From contig CAIYHG010000158.1 in assembly GCA_903925975.1 (NCBI GenBank), positions 1-35,697 on the forward strand: a stretch of DNA of 35,697 nucleotides, given 5' to 3'. Made by a program: the position numbers and the translations under genes. Source of the DNA: an uncultured Acidobacteriia bacterium. GTDB taxonomy: Bacteria > Acidobacteriota > Terriglobia > Bryobacterales > Bryobacteraceae. Below, piece by piece: positions 22,733-31,238 of this stretch (the first letter of the stretch is position 1; every line of letters starts with the position of its first letter). The notes below the pieces were generated by a model. It was given only the letters and a program-made list of their open reading frames with translations. It had not been told where the DNA came from and ran no database searches.

Positions 22733-23473
22733 CTAGCGCCCGTTCTGCAACCGGCTCGCCAGCACGTCCGGCAGCCCCGCGTCCCGAATCTTGCGTTGCG
22801 CCCCGGCGACATCGTAGGGCACGCGCCAGTAGGTGACGATGCCGGCGCCCGAATCGTAAATCGCGAAAGCGGCGCGCGGATCGCCATCCCTGGGCTGCCC
22901 CACGGAACCGGGGTTGATCAGGTAGACGGACCCGGGTCGCAGGTCGAGCATCACGCGGTCAAGCGCCGCCGGCGGACGCGGGATCGGTTCCACGTTCGCT
23001 AGCGTCTTGCGGAAACCGCCCTGCAGATGGGTGTGGCCGAAGAACGTGACGCGGCTCTCCATGTAGTCGAATGCGGTGAAGGCCTGGTCGGCCCACGAAA
23101 GATACTCATCCTCGTCGGCGGGTGAACCGTGCGCCAACTCGAAATCTTCCACGGGGAGCGGCCCCCGGGGCAGGGCGCGTAGGTAAGCCAGGTTTTCGGG
23201 CGTCAACTGGCGTGCGGTCCACTCGGCGGCGGTGCGCGCCACGGGGTTGAACCAACTCAGGTCTTCAAGACCGGCCGCGGCCTTGTCGTGATTGCCCCGC
23301 ACCACGCGGTCGCAGCGGGCGCGCGCCCACTCCACCGCCGCATTCGGGTCGGCGCCATAGCCCACCAGATCCCCGCAGCAGAGAATGCTGTCGTAGCGGT
23401 CCTCAGCCTCCCGGGCCACGGCTTCGAGCGCCTCCCGGTTGGCGTGGAGGTCGCTGACGATAAGGTATCTCAC
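22733..23473 (-). CDS. Calcineurin-like metallophosphoesterase (YfcE/MJ0936-like)
   Basis: A 246-aa cytosolic phosphodiesterase or phosphatase. The metal-binding motifs appear in order: SDLHAN (7-12), GDLVGYG (about 34-40), GNHD (about 60-63), AHGSP and GHTHLQ. LINPGSVGQPRDGDPRAAF is the usual C-terminal core of this subgroup. Substrate is unknown. It is convergent with the START-like gene and has no partner operon gene. Confidence 0.88.
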   Translation of the reverse strand: MRYLIVSDLHANREALEAVAREAEDRYDSILCCGDLVGYGADPNAAVEWARARCDRVVRGNHDKAAAGLEDLSWFNPVARTAAEWTARQLTPENLAYLRALPRGPLPVEDFELAHGSPADEDEYLSWADQAFTAFDYMESRVTFFGHTHLQGGFRKTLANVEPIPRPPAALDRVMLDLRPGSVYLINPGSVGQPRDGDPRAAFAIYDSGAGIVTYWRVPYDVAGAQRKIRDAGLPDVLASRLQNGR

Positions 23474-23591
23474 GCCGCCCTCTGCCTTTCCGGTGCGTTC
23501 AATGAGTAGCTAGCTCCCCGTGCCCCGCGCAAGAGCTTCCATCCGGACATCGCGGCGCAGGGAACAGAGTGAGCAAGCATAAGGAGTCTCA

Positions 23592-24308
23592 TCACATCCA
23601 AGCGTTAACGGCAACGGCCAGCCCGGCGACCGCGGCCGTTTCCGCGCGAAGCACCAGCGGCCCCAGCGAAATCGCGGCCCATCCGCCATCCGCCGCCGAG
23701 CGCCGTTCGCCGTCGGTCCAGCCGCCCTCGGGCCCCATCAGCAGCGCCACGCGGTCGCCATGCGTGCGGTTGCCTGGCAGGCTGGCGGCGAGCGAGGGCG
23801 CATCGCCTTCTTCGAGGAAGTAGCGGTAATCTGCTTCGAACTCGAGCGCGCGGTCCAGGCGCACCGCGCCCAGGATAACCGGCATGGTGACGCGGCGCGA
23901 TTGCTGGCTGCTCTCTCGCGCGATGCGCTCCCAGCGCTCGCAGCGTTTTCGGGAGGCTTCGAGCAGTCCCTTTTCGGTGCGCGCCGCTTCGAACGGCAGA
24001 ATGGCTTCGGCGCCGAGTTCGGTGGCCTTCTCGATCATCCACTCGAAGCGGTCGAACTTCACCAGCGCGGCGCAAAGAGTGAATCGCGCGGGCAAGGCCG
24101 GGGATGGCACGGGCTCGATTACGCGGAACGATACGCGTTCGCCGCGAGCCTCCGAGATCTCGGCCAGATACGCTTGCCGGTTATCGGATATCTCGAAAAG
24201 CTGCCCGGGCTCCGCGCGCAGCACCCGGGTCAGGTGGCGCGCCTCTTCGCCGCGCAATTCAGCCATCCCCGCGCGGATGGCATCCACGAAAAATCGCCGT
24301 CTGGCCAA
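23592..24308 (-). CDS. rsmE: 16S rRNA (uracil-1498-N3)-methyltransferase RsmE
   Basis: A 238-aa SPOUT-class enzyme that methylates U1498 of 16S rRNA. Visible are the N-terminal RRFFVDAI and HLTRVLRAEPGQLF, the helix EKATELGAEAILPF with ERWERIARESSQQSRR, and the trefoil-knot SAM site LLMGPEGGWTDGER plus LGPLVLRAETA. Start is TTG at 24308. TACAAT (24320-24315) on the minus strand is 7 nt before it, so the mRNA is probably leaderless. The divergent SRPBCC gene starts 90 bp away. Confidence 0.92.
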   Translation of the reverse strand: MARRRFFVDAIRAGMAELRGEEARHLTRVLRAEPGQLFEISDNRQAYLAEISEARGERVSFRVIEPVPSPALPARFTLCAALVKFDRFEWMIEKATELGAEAILPFEAARTEKGLLEASRKRCERWERIARESSQQSRRVTMPVILGAVRLDRALEFEADYRYFLEEGDAPSLAASLPGNRTHGDRVALLMGPEGGWTDGERRSAADGGWAAISLGPLVLRAETAAVAGLAVAVNAWM

Positions 24309-24381
24309 GAGAACATTGTAGTTGGCCGCGCACTCCTGGCGCAGGGGAAGAGCGCGGCGAAACCGGCGGATCGCAGCAGAA

Positions 24382-24397
24382 TGTTAAGCTGTTCCCC
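24382..24397 (+). promoter_or_regulatory. Extended -10 for a leaderless start
   Basis: TG-T-TAAGCT (24382-24390) matches an extended -10 and ends 8 nt before the ATG at 24398. There is no Shine-Dalgarno. Confidence 0.35.
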
Positions 24398-24979
24398 ATG
24401 CGGAATCATTTCGTAAGGATCGCGGCCGCTTGCGTCGTCCTCTTTCTGGCGCACGCCGCGAATGCACAGGCTCCTGCTCAGGCCCCACCGGCCGCCCCCG
24501 TCAGCGCGGCGGTCGCACACCCTACCTTCGTTTCCATCCCTATGGAAATCGTCGTGAACCGTCCCGCGGCCGAAGTGTGGAACCGCGTCGGCCATTACTG
24601 CGATCTCGCCGAGTGGATGCAAACCACATGCACGATCCTGGCGGGCAAGGAAGGCGAATTTGGCGCCATAAGATCGGCCGCTAACGAAATCATCGTGGCG
24701 AGGACCGAACTTTCTTATACCTACACGCAGCCCGTCAGGGAAGGGCGGCCTTACAACCAGTATCACGGCACGCTTGAGGCGCGGCCGCTTACGGCGACCA
24801 CTTCGAAGCTGATCTACACTCTGGTCTACGACAACTCGATGCTGGCGGACGACGCCGCCCGCGAAAAAGACAAAGAGCAGAGAAGAGCGAGATTCACGAA
24901 GTTGCTTGAAAACATGAAGATCCTCGCCGAAGGCGGCAAGCTGCCCCCACCTCCGCCCCCTGCCGCGCCGAAGCAGTAG
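24398..24979 (+). CDS. Exported SRPBCC-family (polyketide cyclase-like) protein
   Basis: A 193-aa protein with a signal peptide (MRNHFVRIAAACVVLFLA, then HAANA). The SRPBCC pattern is SIPMEIVVNRPAAEVWNRVG, then DLAEWMQTTCTILAGKEGEF, then LIYTLVYDNSML, with a C-terminal helix and a proline-rich tail (KLPPPPPPAAPK). It may bind a small hydrophobic ligand in the periplasm; none can be named. I chose this ATG because the frame open upstream overlaps rsmE and lacks protein character. Confidence 0.72.
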   Translation: MRNHFVRIAAACVVLFLAHAANAQAPAQAPPAAPVSAAVAHPTFVSIPMEIVVNRPAAEVWNRVGHYCDLAEWMQTTCTILAGKEGEFGAIRSAANEIIVARTELSYTYTQPVREGRPYNQYHGTLEARPLTATTSKLIYTLVYDNSMLADDAAREKDKEQRRARFTKLLENMKILAEGGKLPPPPPPAAPKQ

Positions 24980-25168
24980 GGGTGAGATTCAAGAAATAGA
25001 ACGGCCGGCCCGGACTGCGTGATTTCCGCAGAAGAGCGACGCAGCCCAGGCCGGTTTGTCGCTTCTGCCCCGGTGTTCCCCTGGTCCGGGCGGTCTCCTC
25101 CCCGGCTGCTCCGCACCCCGAAGTTGTAACCAAAGTAACCGCCCGCCCGCCGCGGGCATCCAACCCTT

Positions 25169-26626
25169 GTGCCGAAATTTGCGCGTCTGGTCGGGGCAGG
25201 GCTGGCGGCGATCTTGCTGGCTGCCGGAACCGCATCGGCCCAGTATCCTTACCCGGGCCAATCGCCTTATCCGGGGCAGTCGCCCTATCCAGGCCAGTCG
25301 CCGTACCCGGGTCAAGCGCGATACCCAGGCCAGTTGCCCACGATTCCCATCCCCATCGGAAAGGGGACGAGTTCGAAGGGCAAAGCCGATTCGGCTCCGA
25401 TGTTCACCTATCGCGGGCAACTGCAACGGATGGACGAGAAGATCATCACGCTGCTCCTCGACGACCATCGCGAAGTGAATTTCAAGCGCACCGACAAGAC
25501 CAAGTTCTTCAAGGACGGTGAGGAACTCAAGTCGCCGAAGTTCGCCCAGGGAGACCAGCTTTCCGTCGAAGGTCCCCGGGACGACGCGGGGTTCGTGACG
25601 GCGGTGAACGTCCGTTGGGAAAAGGCCGCCGAAAATCTGGCAGCCAAGTCGGAATCCTCGGAATCGAAGGATTCCGGCGCAGCCGGCGAGCCGGCCGCGA
25701 ACGGGGCCGCCCCCAAGTCCGCTACCGCCACGCCGCCTCCGCCGTCCAAACCCGATCCCGATGACCCTGGCCCGCCCGTGCTGCGCCGCGGCGGTCCGGC
25801 CGACCCCTCGCGCATGCAGTCGAAGCCCATACCCGCCGAAGCGGCGAATGCGCAGCCCGCCGCTACCGAACTTGCCGCGGCCGCGGCGCGCCCCAGCGCG
25901 AGCCCGGCGTCTGCCTCGGGCCAGACCGACCCTATCATCCTGAAGGCTACCGAGGCCGCCGCGGATTTCACCGAGACCCTGCCGAACTACGTCTGCCGCG
26001 AGGTGGTGGCCCGGTTCTATAGCGAGACCACCCCCGCGAACTGGCAGCCGATCGACGTGCTGAACCTCGACTTGGTCTACGAAAATGGCCAGGAGAACTA
26101 CCGCAACGTGACCGTCAACGGCAAGGCCGTCAACAAGTCCCTGGAGGAGATCGGCGGCACGTGGTCCACCGGGGAATTCGGCACGATTCTCATCGGCATG
26201 TTCCACCCCGCGACGGCGGCGCAGTTTCATTTCCAGAAGTCTTCCCGCATCGCCGGCATCGACGCCCGGGAGTACTCCTACACGGTGGCGCAGAGCAGTT
26301 CGAATTGGAAAGTGCGCACCGAGCCGCAGACCTACATGCCGGCCTACAAGGGCGCGGTTTGGCTCGACCCCGGCACCGGGCGCGTGCTGCGCATCGAAAT
26401 GATCGGCACGGGTTTCCCCGGCGACTTTCCGTTCGATAAGGTGGAATCGGCCGTCGATTACGAATACGTCCGGCTCGGCGGAACGCAGCAATTCCTGCTC
26501 CCGGTTCATGCTGAGACGCTGAGCTGCCAGCGAGGCTCCTCCAGGTGCAGCCGCAACACAATGGACTTCCGGAACTACCACAAGTTCGAAGGCCAATCGA
26601 GCATCGAGTTTGGTGACGCGAAGTAG
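25169..26626 (+). CDS. Exported protein with PYPGQS repeats, function unknown
   Basis: A 485-aa protein with signal peptide MPKFARLVGAGLAAILLAAG, then TASA; the GTG at 25169 is the start. Five hexapeptide units of the type PYPGQS follow at residues 27-56. Residues 78-150 form a small beta domain (MFTYRGQLQRMDEKIITLLL), and 150-250 is a disordered Ala/Pro/Ser linker. The C-terminal 230 residues (FTETLPNYVCREVVARFYSE, then WKVRTEPQTYMPAYKGAVWL and VLRIEMIG) form a lipoprotein-carrier-like beta region with cysteines near the end. I do not recognise a named family. Envelope location is likely. Confidence 0.72.
   Translation: MPKFARLVGAGLAAILLAAGTASAQYPYPGQSPYPGQSPYPGQSPYPGQARYPGQLPTIPIPIGKGTSSKGKADSAPMFTYRGQLQRMDEKIITLLLDDHREVNFKRTDKTKFFKDGEELKSPKFAQGDQLSVEGPRDDAGFVTAVNVRWEKAAENLAAKSESSESKDSGAAGEPAANGAAPKSATATPPPPSKPDPDDPGPPVLRRGGPADPSRMQSKPIPAEAANAQPAATELAAAAARPSASPASASGQTDPIILKATEAAADFTETLPNYVCREVVARFYSETTPANWQPIDVLNLDLVYENGQENYRNVTVNGKAVNKSLEEIGGTWSTGEFGTILIGMFHPATAAQFHFQKSSRIAGIDAREYSYTVAQSSSNWKVRTEPQTYMPAYKGAVWLDPGTGRVLRIEMIGTGFPGDFPFDKVESAVDYEYVRLGGTQQFLLPVHAETLSCQRGSSRCSRNTMDFRNYHKFEGQSSIEFGDAK
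25247..25336 (+). repeat. Five 18-bp in-frame tandem repeats (PYPGQS)
   Basis: Units start at 25247, 25265, 25283, 25301 and 25319. The YPGQ core is identical in all five, but its codons differ (TAC/TAT, CCG/CCA, GGC/GGG/GGT, CAA/CAG). Confidence 0.9.
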
Positions 26627-26744
26627 CCGGCGAAATTAACCGAAATTAATGGATCGGCCCGCGGCAGCGGAGTTACCGGGAGCCTCCCCGTACGTGTACA
26701 GTAGTTGAAATCCGGCTGCTATTCACCCGGAGCGGGAGGGGCCC
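26627..26744 (+). promoter_or_regulatory. Upstream region of the NHL propeller gene
   Basis: A short direct repeat, CGAAATTAA twice, lies near 26631-26649. The palindrome GTACGTGTAC is near 26690-26700. The start GTG at 26745 has a strong GGGAGGGG just upstream. No promoter is clear enough to name. Confidence 0.3.
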
Positions 26745-27989
26745 GTGAAACGAGATTTCTACTTGGGATTGGCCGCGCTTGCCATGTGTGGCGGGTTCGG
26801 CGTGGGGTATCTGCTCCGGCGTCCGGCCGTGTATGCCGCGCCGGTGCTGGCGCCACGCTTTGAAGTGGACCCGTTTTGGCCGAAACCGCTGCCCAACCAC
26901 TGGATACTCGGCCAGACTATCGGAGTTTCGGCCGACGACCGGGGCCACATTTGGATCATCCACCGCCAGGGTTCGCTCGAACCCGGCGAAGTGCACGCCA
27001 CCACAAACCCGCCCATCGCGCAATGCTGCGCGCCCGCGCCGCCGGTGCTGGAGTTCGACCAGGAGGGCAATCTGGTAGGCCACTGGGGCGGGCCGGGCAA
27101 GGGCTATGACTGGCCGGATTCAAACCACGGCATCACGGTGGATTACAAGGGCAACGTCTGGATCGGCGGCAACGGCCGGGGTCCGGCGAGCGCCGCGGGA
27201 GCACAGGGCGGCGAGGATAAGGAACTGGGCGGTGTCGATCCCTACCACGACGACATGCTTTTGAAGTTCACGCGCGAAGGCAAGTTCCTGATGCAGATCG
27301 GCAAGCCGGCCGCGAGCAAAGGCAGCAACGACATAGAGAACCTGCGCCTGCCCGCCAAGATCTTCGTCGATCCCAAGACCAACGAAGCCTACGTGGCCGA
27401 TGGCTACGGCAACCATCGCGTGATCGTGTTTGACGCCGATACCGGCAAGTACAAGCGCCACTGGGGCGCCTATGGCAATAAACCCGACGACAAGGACTTG
27501 GGCCCGTACCAGCCCGGCGCGCCGCCCGCGCAACAATTCCGCAACCCGGTGCACTGCGCCATGGTCTCGCACGACGGACTGGTCTACGTCTGCGACCGCG
27601 CCAACGACCGCATCCAGGTCTTCAAGACCGACGGCACGTTCGTCAAGGAAGGGTTCATCGAGACCGCGACGCTCGGTTCCGGCTCGGCCTGGGACCTGGC
27701 CTTCTCGGCCGACCCGCAGCAGAAGTTCCTCTACCTTTCCGACGGCGAAAACGGCCGCGTGCACATTCTCGACCGCGACACGCTCGCCGTGCTCACCAGC
27801 TTCGGCGAAGGCGGGCGCCAGCCCGGCGAATTCTATGGCGTGCACAGCATCGCTACGGACGCCAAGGGCAACATCTATACTACGGAAACCTACCGCGGGC
27901 AGCGCGTGCAGAAGTTCGTCTACAAAGGCTTGGCGCCGGTCACCGCCAAGGATCAGGGCGTTGTGTGGCCGAAATCCGGCGCCAAATAA
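26745..27989 (+). CDS. Exported NHL-repeat beta-propeller protein
   Basis: A 414-aa protein with an N-terminal signal or anchor (about 1-32, FYLGLAALAMCGGFGVGYLL). NHL-like blades recur: ITVDYKGNVWIGGNG, IFVDPKTNEAYVADGYGNHR, CAMVSHDGLVYVCDRANDRI, LAFSADPQQKFLYLSDGENG and IATDAKGNIYTTETYRGQRV. Similar propellers include peptidyl-alpha-hydroxyglycine amidating lyase-like proteins, but catalysis is not shown here. The GTG start has a strong GGGAGGGG. The cupin gene follows 11 bp later with its own GGGAG, and a SnoaL-like gene follows that, so the three probably form an operon of exported proteins. Confidence 0.82.
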   Translation: MKRDFYLGLAALAMCGGFGVGYLLRRPAVYAAPVLAPRFEVDPFWPKPLPNHWILGQTIGVSADDRGHIWIIHRQGSLEPGEVHATTNPPIAQCCAPAPPVLEFDQEGNLVGHWGGPGKGYDWPDSNHGITVDYKGNVWIGGNGRGPASAAGAQGGEDKELGGVDPYHDDMLLKFTREGKFLMQIGKPAASKGSNDIENLRLPAKIFVDPKTNEAYVADGYGNHRVIVFDADTGKYKRHWGAYGNKPDDKDLGPYQPGAPPAQQFRNPVHCAMVSHDGLVYVCDRANDRIQVFKTDGTFVKEGFIETATLGSGSAWDLAFSADPQQKFLYLSDGENGRVHILDRDTLAVLTSFGEGGRQPGEFYGVHSIATDAKGNIYTTETYRGQRVQKFVYKGLAPVTAKDQGVVWPKSGAK

Positions 27990-28000
27990 GGGAGATCAAG

Positions 28001-28585
28001 ATGCGGAAACTGATGCTCGGAACCATCCTGCTGGGGGGCGCCCTGTGGGCGCAGGAGACCAAGCCAAGCTGCGACAAATGCTCAGGCACTTACGTGCCCA
28101 ATGAAGAAGTGCAGGCCTATGTGATGCGCTCGCCTCCGGGCACGGTCGCTGACCAGCAGGTGCGCGACGTGGACGCGGGGAAGTTGCACGTGGCTATCGG
28201 CGTCGTCTATCGCGGGAAGGAAACGGCGGGCGGCGCGGTCGCCGAGCACGACCTGGTGAGTGAGGTCTATCACGTGCTCGATGGCTCCGCCACACTGGTC
28301 ACCGGCTCCGACATCGTGGACCTCAAGCGGCGTCCGGCGGACGATCTCGCGGTGCGAACGTTGAACGGCCCCGGCGGCAACGGCGCCTCCATCCGCAACG
28401 GCGCCTCTTACCAGCTCAAACCCGGAGACGTGGTCATAATCCCCGCGGGCGTGGGCCACTGGTTCACCAAGATCGACGACCACATTCGCTACCTGATGGT
28501 GCGGCTCGACCCCGACAAGGTCACGCCGCTCAAAGACGAAGCCGCGTCGAAAGCCGATCTGGCCACGGGCTTCAAAGGCAGGTAA
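28001..28585 (+). CDS. Exported cupin-domain protein
   Basis: A 194-aa protein with a short signal peptide (MRKLMLGTILLGGALWAQ). It has a CDKC pair near the mature N-terminus (residues 24-27). The cupin barrel is seen at AEHDLVSEVYHVLDGSATLV (motif 1, with H, E and H as metal ligands) and LKPGDVVIIPAGVGHWF (motif 2, final H). It could be a metal-dependent dioxygenase, isomerase or binding protein. The ATG at 28001 has GGGAG 7 nt upstream. Confidence 0.8.
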   Translation: MRKLMLGTILLGGALWAQETKPSCDKCSGTYVPNEEVQAYVMRSPPGTVADQQVRDVDAGKLHVAIGVVYRGKETAGGAVAEHDLVSEVYHVLDGSATLVTGSDIVDLKRRPADDLAVRTLNGPGGNGASIRNGASYQLKPGDVVIIPAGVGHWFTKIDDHIRYLMVRLDPDKVTPLKDEAASKADLATGFKGR

Positions 28586-28618
28586 GCCGAAATTCGTGCA
28601 TTCTGGATATTAGGAAAT

Positions 28619-29119
28619 ATGGTGGCTCAAATGATCAAGACAACGAGACTGATTCTTCTCTTGGCCGCGGCCGGCGCGATGGCGCTTCACGCCGCGGACG
28701 ACGCCCAGACGCTCGCGCAGCGCCATGTCGATGTCATCCGGACAGGCAACCTGGATAAGCTGATAGCCGACTATGCCGATGACGCAGTGGCGCTGACTCC
28801 CCCGGGCCTGTTTTCTTCACGCCCCGCAACCGAGGAAGGCATCGCGCTAGGTAAAGCGGATATCAGAAAGCTCTTCGAGATGCTCTGCGGTCCCAAGTAT
28901 TTTACGGCGGTGAAGGGCATGGATGCCCGCATCGAAAAGGTAAGCGACACGGTGGCCATTCTGCATTGGGTGCAGTTCAAAGGAACGGCGCAGCAGCTTT
29001 CGGGAGAGGACGTATTTGTCACAAAGAACGGCAAAATCACGGTGCAGTGGCTCGGGCCGGGTACTCCCGACGCACCGCAGCCTCCGGCCAAGAACGTGGC
29101 GCCGGCCAAGAAGAAGTAG
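28619..29119 (+). CDS. Exported SnoaL/DUF4440-like protein
   Basis: A 166-aa protein with signal peptide (MIKTTRLILLLAAAGAMALH, then AAD). The body shows the NTF2-like pattern QRHVDVIRTGNLDKLIADYA, DDAVALTPPG, then ISxLF-like DIRKLFEML and a closing beta sheet, followed by an Ala/Pro/Lys tail. Many members are of unknown function; some bind or isomerise small molecules. The start is uncertain: AGGA at 28612-28615 is better spaced for the GTG at 28622 than for the ATG at 28619. It is 33 bp after the cupin gene, likely the same transcript. Confidence 0.72.
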   Translation: MVAQMIKTTRLILLLAAAGAMALHAADDAQTLAQRHVDVIRTGNLDKLIADYADDAVALTPPGLFSSRPATEEGIALGKADIRKLFEMLCGPKYFTAVKGMDARIEKVSDTVAILHWVQFKGTAQQLSGEDVFVTKNGKITVQWLGPGTPDAPQPPAKNVAPAKKK

Positions 29120-29211
29120 TTCCTCCGGCCAGAGAACAAGTTCGCCGCATCGCACAGTAGGTGCGGGCGCGCGACCGGCGGGCGTTACGAGCGCCCAGGA
29201 GCCAAGTTGCG

Positions 29212-29255
29212 GGGGCCTTTCCCTCTGCCAGTAACTAGCCGGGCGGAAGGGCCCC
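29212..29255. terminator. Hairpin between convergent genes
   Basis: Positions 29212-29222 pair with 29245-29255 over 11 bp with one G-T wobble. It lies between the ends of the SnoaL-like and cupin-like genes, so it could stop transcripts from both sides. No T-run is seen. Confidence 0.45.
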
Positions 29256-29259
29256 GCTC

Positions 29260-29646
29260 TCACTTCAATTCGATCCGCACCACATTCTGTACCGTCGTTC
29301 CGACGTTGTGGGTTTCGTGTATCACCGGCTCGGCCCAATTGACCTCGCCCTTGTTCCGGTGCGCGCGAACCACCTGTCCGCTCGGGTAGATCGTCTGCTC
29401 GCTATCGTAATCCGAAAGCGCGACCGTTACGCCCCGTGAGTGGCCATGCTTGGCCAAGCCCTTGCCGGGCGGGACTGTTTCTTCCGTCACGCGCACAAAG
29501 GCGTTATCGATGAGCAGCTTGGTGCTGTCTGGCGCGATTCTCAACGCATCGAGGCTGGCGTCCTGCGCCCGCGAGCGCACCAATCCAAAGCCACCGATCA
29601 GCACCGCGGCAATTCCGGCCGCCCAGCATATCCCGCAAATCCTCAT
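29260..29646 (-). CDS. Small exported cupin-like protein
   Basis: A 128-aa protein with an N-terminal hydrophobic signal or anchor (MRICGICWAAGIAAVLIGGF). The body reads as a single-domain cupin: LIDNAFVRVTEETVPPGKGL, then AKHGHSRGVTVALSDY (metal-type HxH), and GEVNWAEPVIHETHNVGTTV. The start at 29646 is preferred because AGGAG is 6 nt upstream; the ATG at 29652 would lie directly on that site. It stands alone on the minus strand. Confidence 0.7.
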   Translation of the reverse strand: MRICGICWAAGIAAVLIGGFGLVRSRAQDASLDALRIAPDSTKLLIDNAFVRVTEETVPPGKGLAKHGHSRGVTVALSDYDSEQTIYPSGQVVRAHRNKGEVNWAEPVIHETHNVGTTVQNVVRIELK

Positions 29647-29800
29647 TCTCATCTCCTGTTGCGCCGCAACCGGCGGATGTCCGGCCGCCGGATGCTTCCA
29701 TCTCTTACCAAGGTAACGCCGGCCGCCCATCTAGTGCGTTCCGGCAAAGCCCGCTCGTTGTGGGGCGGGATCTCCAGCCTGCGGATGCGCTCTCCAGCGT

Positions 29801-29823
29801 GTCCAGCCGCCTGGACAGGCGGC
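29801..29823. repeat. Overlapping alternative hairpins (REP-like)
   Basis: GTCCAG-CCGC-CTGGAC (29801-29816) and GCCGCCT-GGAC-AGGCGGC (29806-29823) share bases, so only one can form at a time. They lie in the 306-bp divergent gap between the small cupin-like gene and the ICMT-like gene, which otherwise shows nothing clear. Confidence 0.4.
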
Positions 29824-29952
29824 CGTCAGTAGCGCAGACTGCGCACCGACGTTCCGGCGTAGGTCTTGCGCGCTCACTCGTTTTTCCATGCCTCAATTGA
29901 TCGAACCTATGAGAGACTGAGTTTTTCAAAGAGCCTTCGAAGGGTGGTCTGA

Positions 29953-30696
29953 ATGCCAGAGCGATTATCCGGCTTTCGCGCCAGCGATTTCGAGTTTCGC
30001 GCCCGCTTCTGGATTATTGGCGGGGCCTACTGGATCGGCTTCGCTTTCTATGCCGCCGGCGACGTTAATGTTTCGTTCTTTGTCGCGCGATGGCTGGCGG
30101 GCGCAGGTTCGCCTCACATCGGGGCCTACACTCGCGCCATTTTGGTCTTCGGCACGGCGCTGGCGGTGGCGGCGGCGCTGCTCCGCTCCTGGGCGGCGGC
30201 CTACCTGCGCAGCGCCGTCGTACACGACGCCAAAATGCACGTCAACCAGTTGACCGCCGACGGCCCCTATCGCTACGTCCGCAATCCGCTGTACCTCGGC
30301 ACGATCCTGCTCGCCGTCGGCGTCGGGACGATGGCCGGCCGTTTTGGTTTTGCGGTAATCGCTGTGGGGAACGCCGTCATTGCGTGCCGCTTGATCTTGC
30401 GCGAGGAGGCGGAGCTACTCGCGTCGCAAGGCGAAAGCTATCGCGAGTACTTCAGCGCCGTCCCGCGGCTCATACCTGCTCTTCACGCGCGCGTGCCATC
30501 CGGAAAAGCGCGTCCCGATTGGCTCGATGGCTTCGCCGGGGAGACTTTCATCTGGGGGTTGGCCCTGGGCATGGCAGCGTTCACCGTCACCCTGCGGCTG
30601 GCCTACTGGTATGCCATCATGGGCGCCGGGTTCACCGTCTACGCATTCCAGGCCTTCAGCCGCAGAGCCCGCCGGCGTCGATCCGGTCTGGACTGA
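29953..30696 (+). CDS. Isoprenylcysteine/phospholipid methyltransferase-like membrane protein
   Basis: A 247-aa integral membrane protein with about six hydrophobic segments. The ICMT/PEMT-type SAM site is seen as LTADGPYRYVRNPLYLGTIL followed by LILREEAELLASQGESYREYF, the usual RNPxYxG and E-E-x-Y-x-x-Y pattern. Family members methylate lipids, isoprenoid cysteines or similar membrane substrates; the substrate here is unknown. The C-terminal 60 residues (two helices and RRARRRR) extend beyond the core domain. The Shine-Dalgarno is weak (GGGTGG). Confidence 0.78.
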   Translation: MPERLSGFRASDFEFRARFWIIGGAYWIGFAFYAAGDVNVSFFVARWLAGAGSPHIGAYTRAILVFGTALAVAAALLRSWAAAYLRSAVVHDAKMHVNQLTADGPYRYVRNPLYLGTILLAVGVGTMAGRFGFAVIAVGNAVIACRLILREEAELLASQGESYREYFSAVPRLIPALHARVPSGKARPDWLDGFAGETFIWGLALGMAAFTVTLRLAYWYAIMGAGFTVYAFQAFSRRARRRRSGLD

Positions 30697-31238
30697 CCGT
30701 GCCGGGGTGGCGCAGGCCTTCAGCCTGCAGTCATCGGCTTCGGCCGATGATGCCGGGCAAAGCCCGGCTGCTCCCTACGCCGTTACTATTTCTGCCCCGC
30801 CTCAGATCCACCGGCTAGCCCTGGCCTTCGGGGAATCGCGAATTGCAGGAACCGGCGATGGTCACCAATAACACAATTTCCGACGTCCTTCTCTGAAGGC
30901 CGTTTTGAGTATTCTCCCTGATCGCCCGCCAAATCGCCGATTCCCGCCGTCATCCAAACTCAGGCCGCTGTCTTGCCTCGAAGCGCTGCGCGGACCGCCC
31001 TGGGATTCCTGTCAATCACAGTGAGGTACGCCCGGGCGGCGCTCGGAGGCTTGGACCCTCCTGACTCCCACGCCCCGCCCCACTAGTAGTGCATCCGGCA
31101 ACCTGCGCGACGCTTCGAAGACATGGGTCAGCCTTAATTGCGCGATCTACTAAGAAGAAACTACTCGGTTCAACCTGGCTGCGTTCTTCTCCCAGCCTTC
31201 ACGAACCGAACCCATTCGATTCCCGCGGCCGCCGCCGG
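30697..31238. other. Non-coding region after the ICMT-like gene
   Basis: A 542-bp stretch without a credible gene. It opens with a set of three hairpins (30712-30768). A short stem CCTTC-TCT-GAAGG followed by CCGTTTT lies near 30887-30906 and could be a weak terminator. The rest, up to the SMP-30 stop at 31239, shows nothing I can name. Confidence 0.4.
30712..30768 (+). repeat. Three adjacent perfect hairpins (REP-like cluster)
   Basis: GCAGGC-CTTCA-GCCTGC (30712-30728), TCATCGGC-TTCG-GCCGATGA (30731-30750, a UUCG tetraloop in RNA) and GCCGGGC-AAA-GCCCGGC (30752-30768) follow with 1-2 bases between them, 15 bp after a stop codon. Spacing this tight implies a selected or mobile unit. Confidence 0.65.

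Noticed and set aside
25247-25336. Tandem units resembling a CRISPR array
   Set aside because: 18-bp in-frame coding units with no spacers; they encode PYPGQS.
24989-26596. Open frame of 535 codons on the minus strand
   Set aside because: Opposite the PYPGQS-repeat gene. The product is dominated by Arg, Gly and Val with no family character, while the plus strand has a signal peptide and coherent domains.
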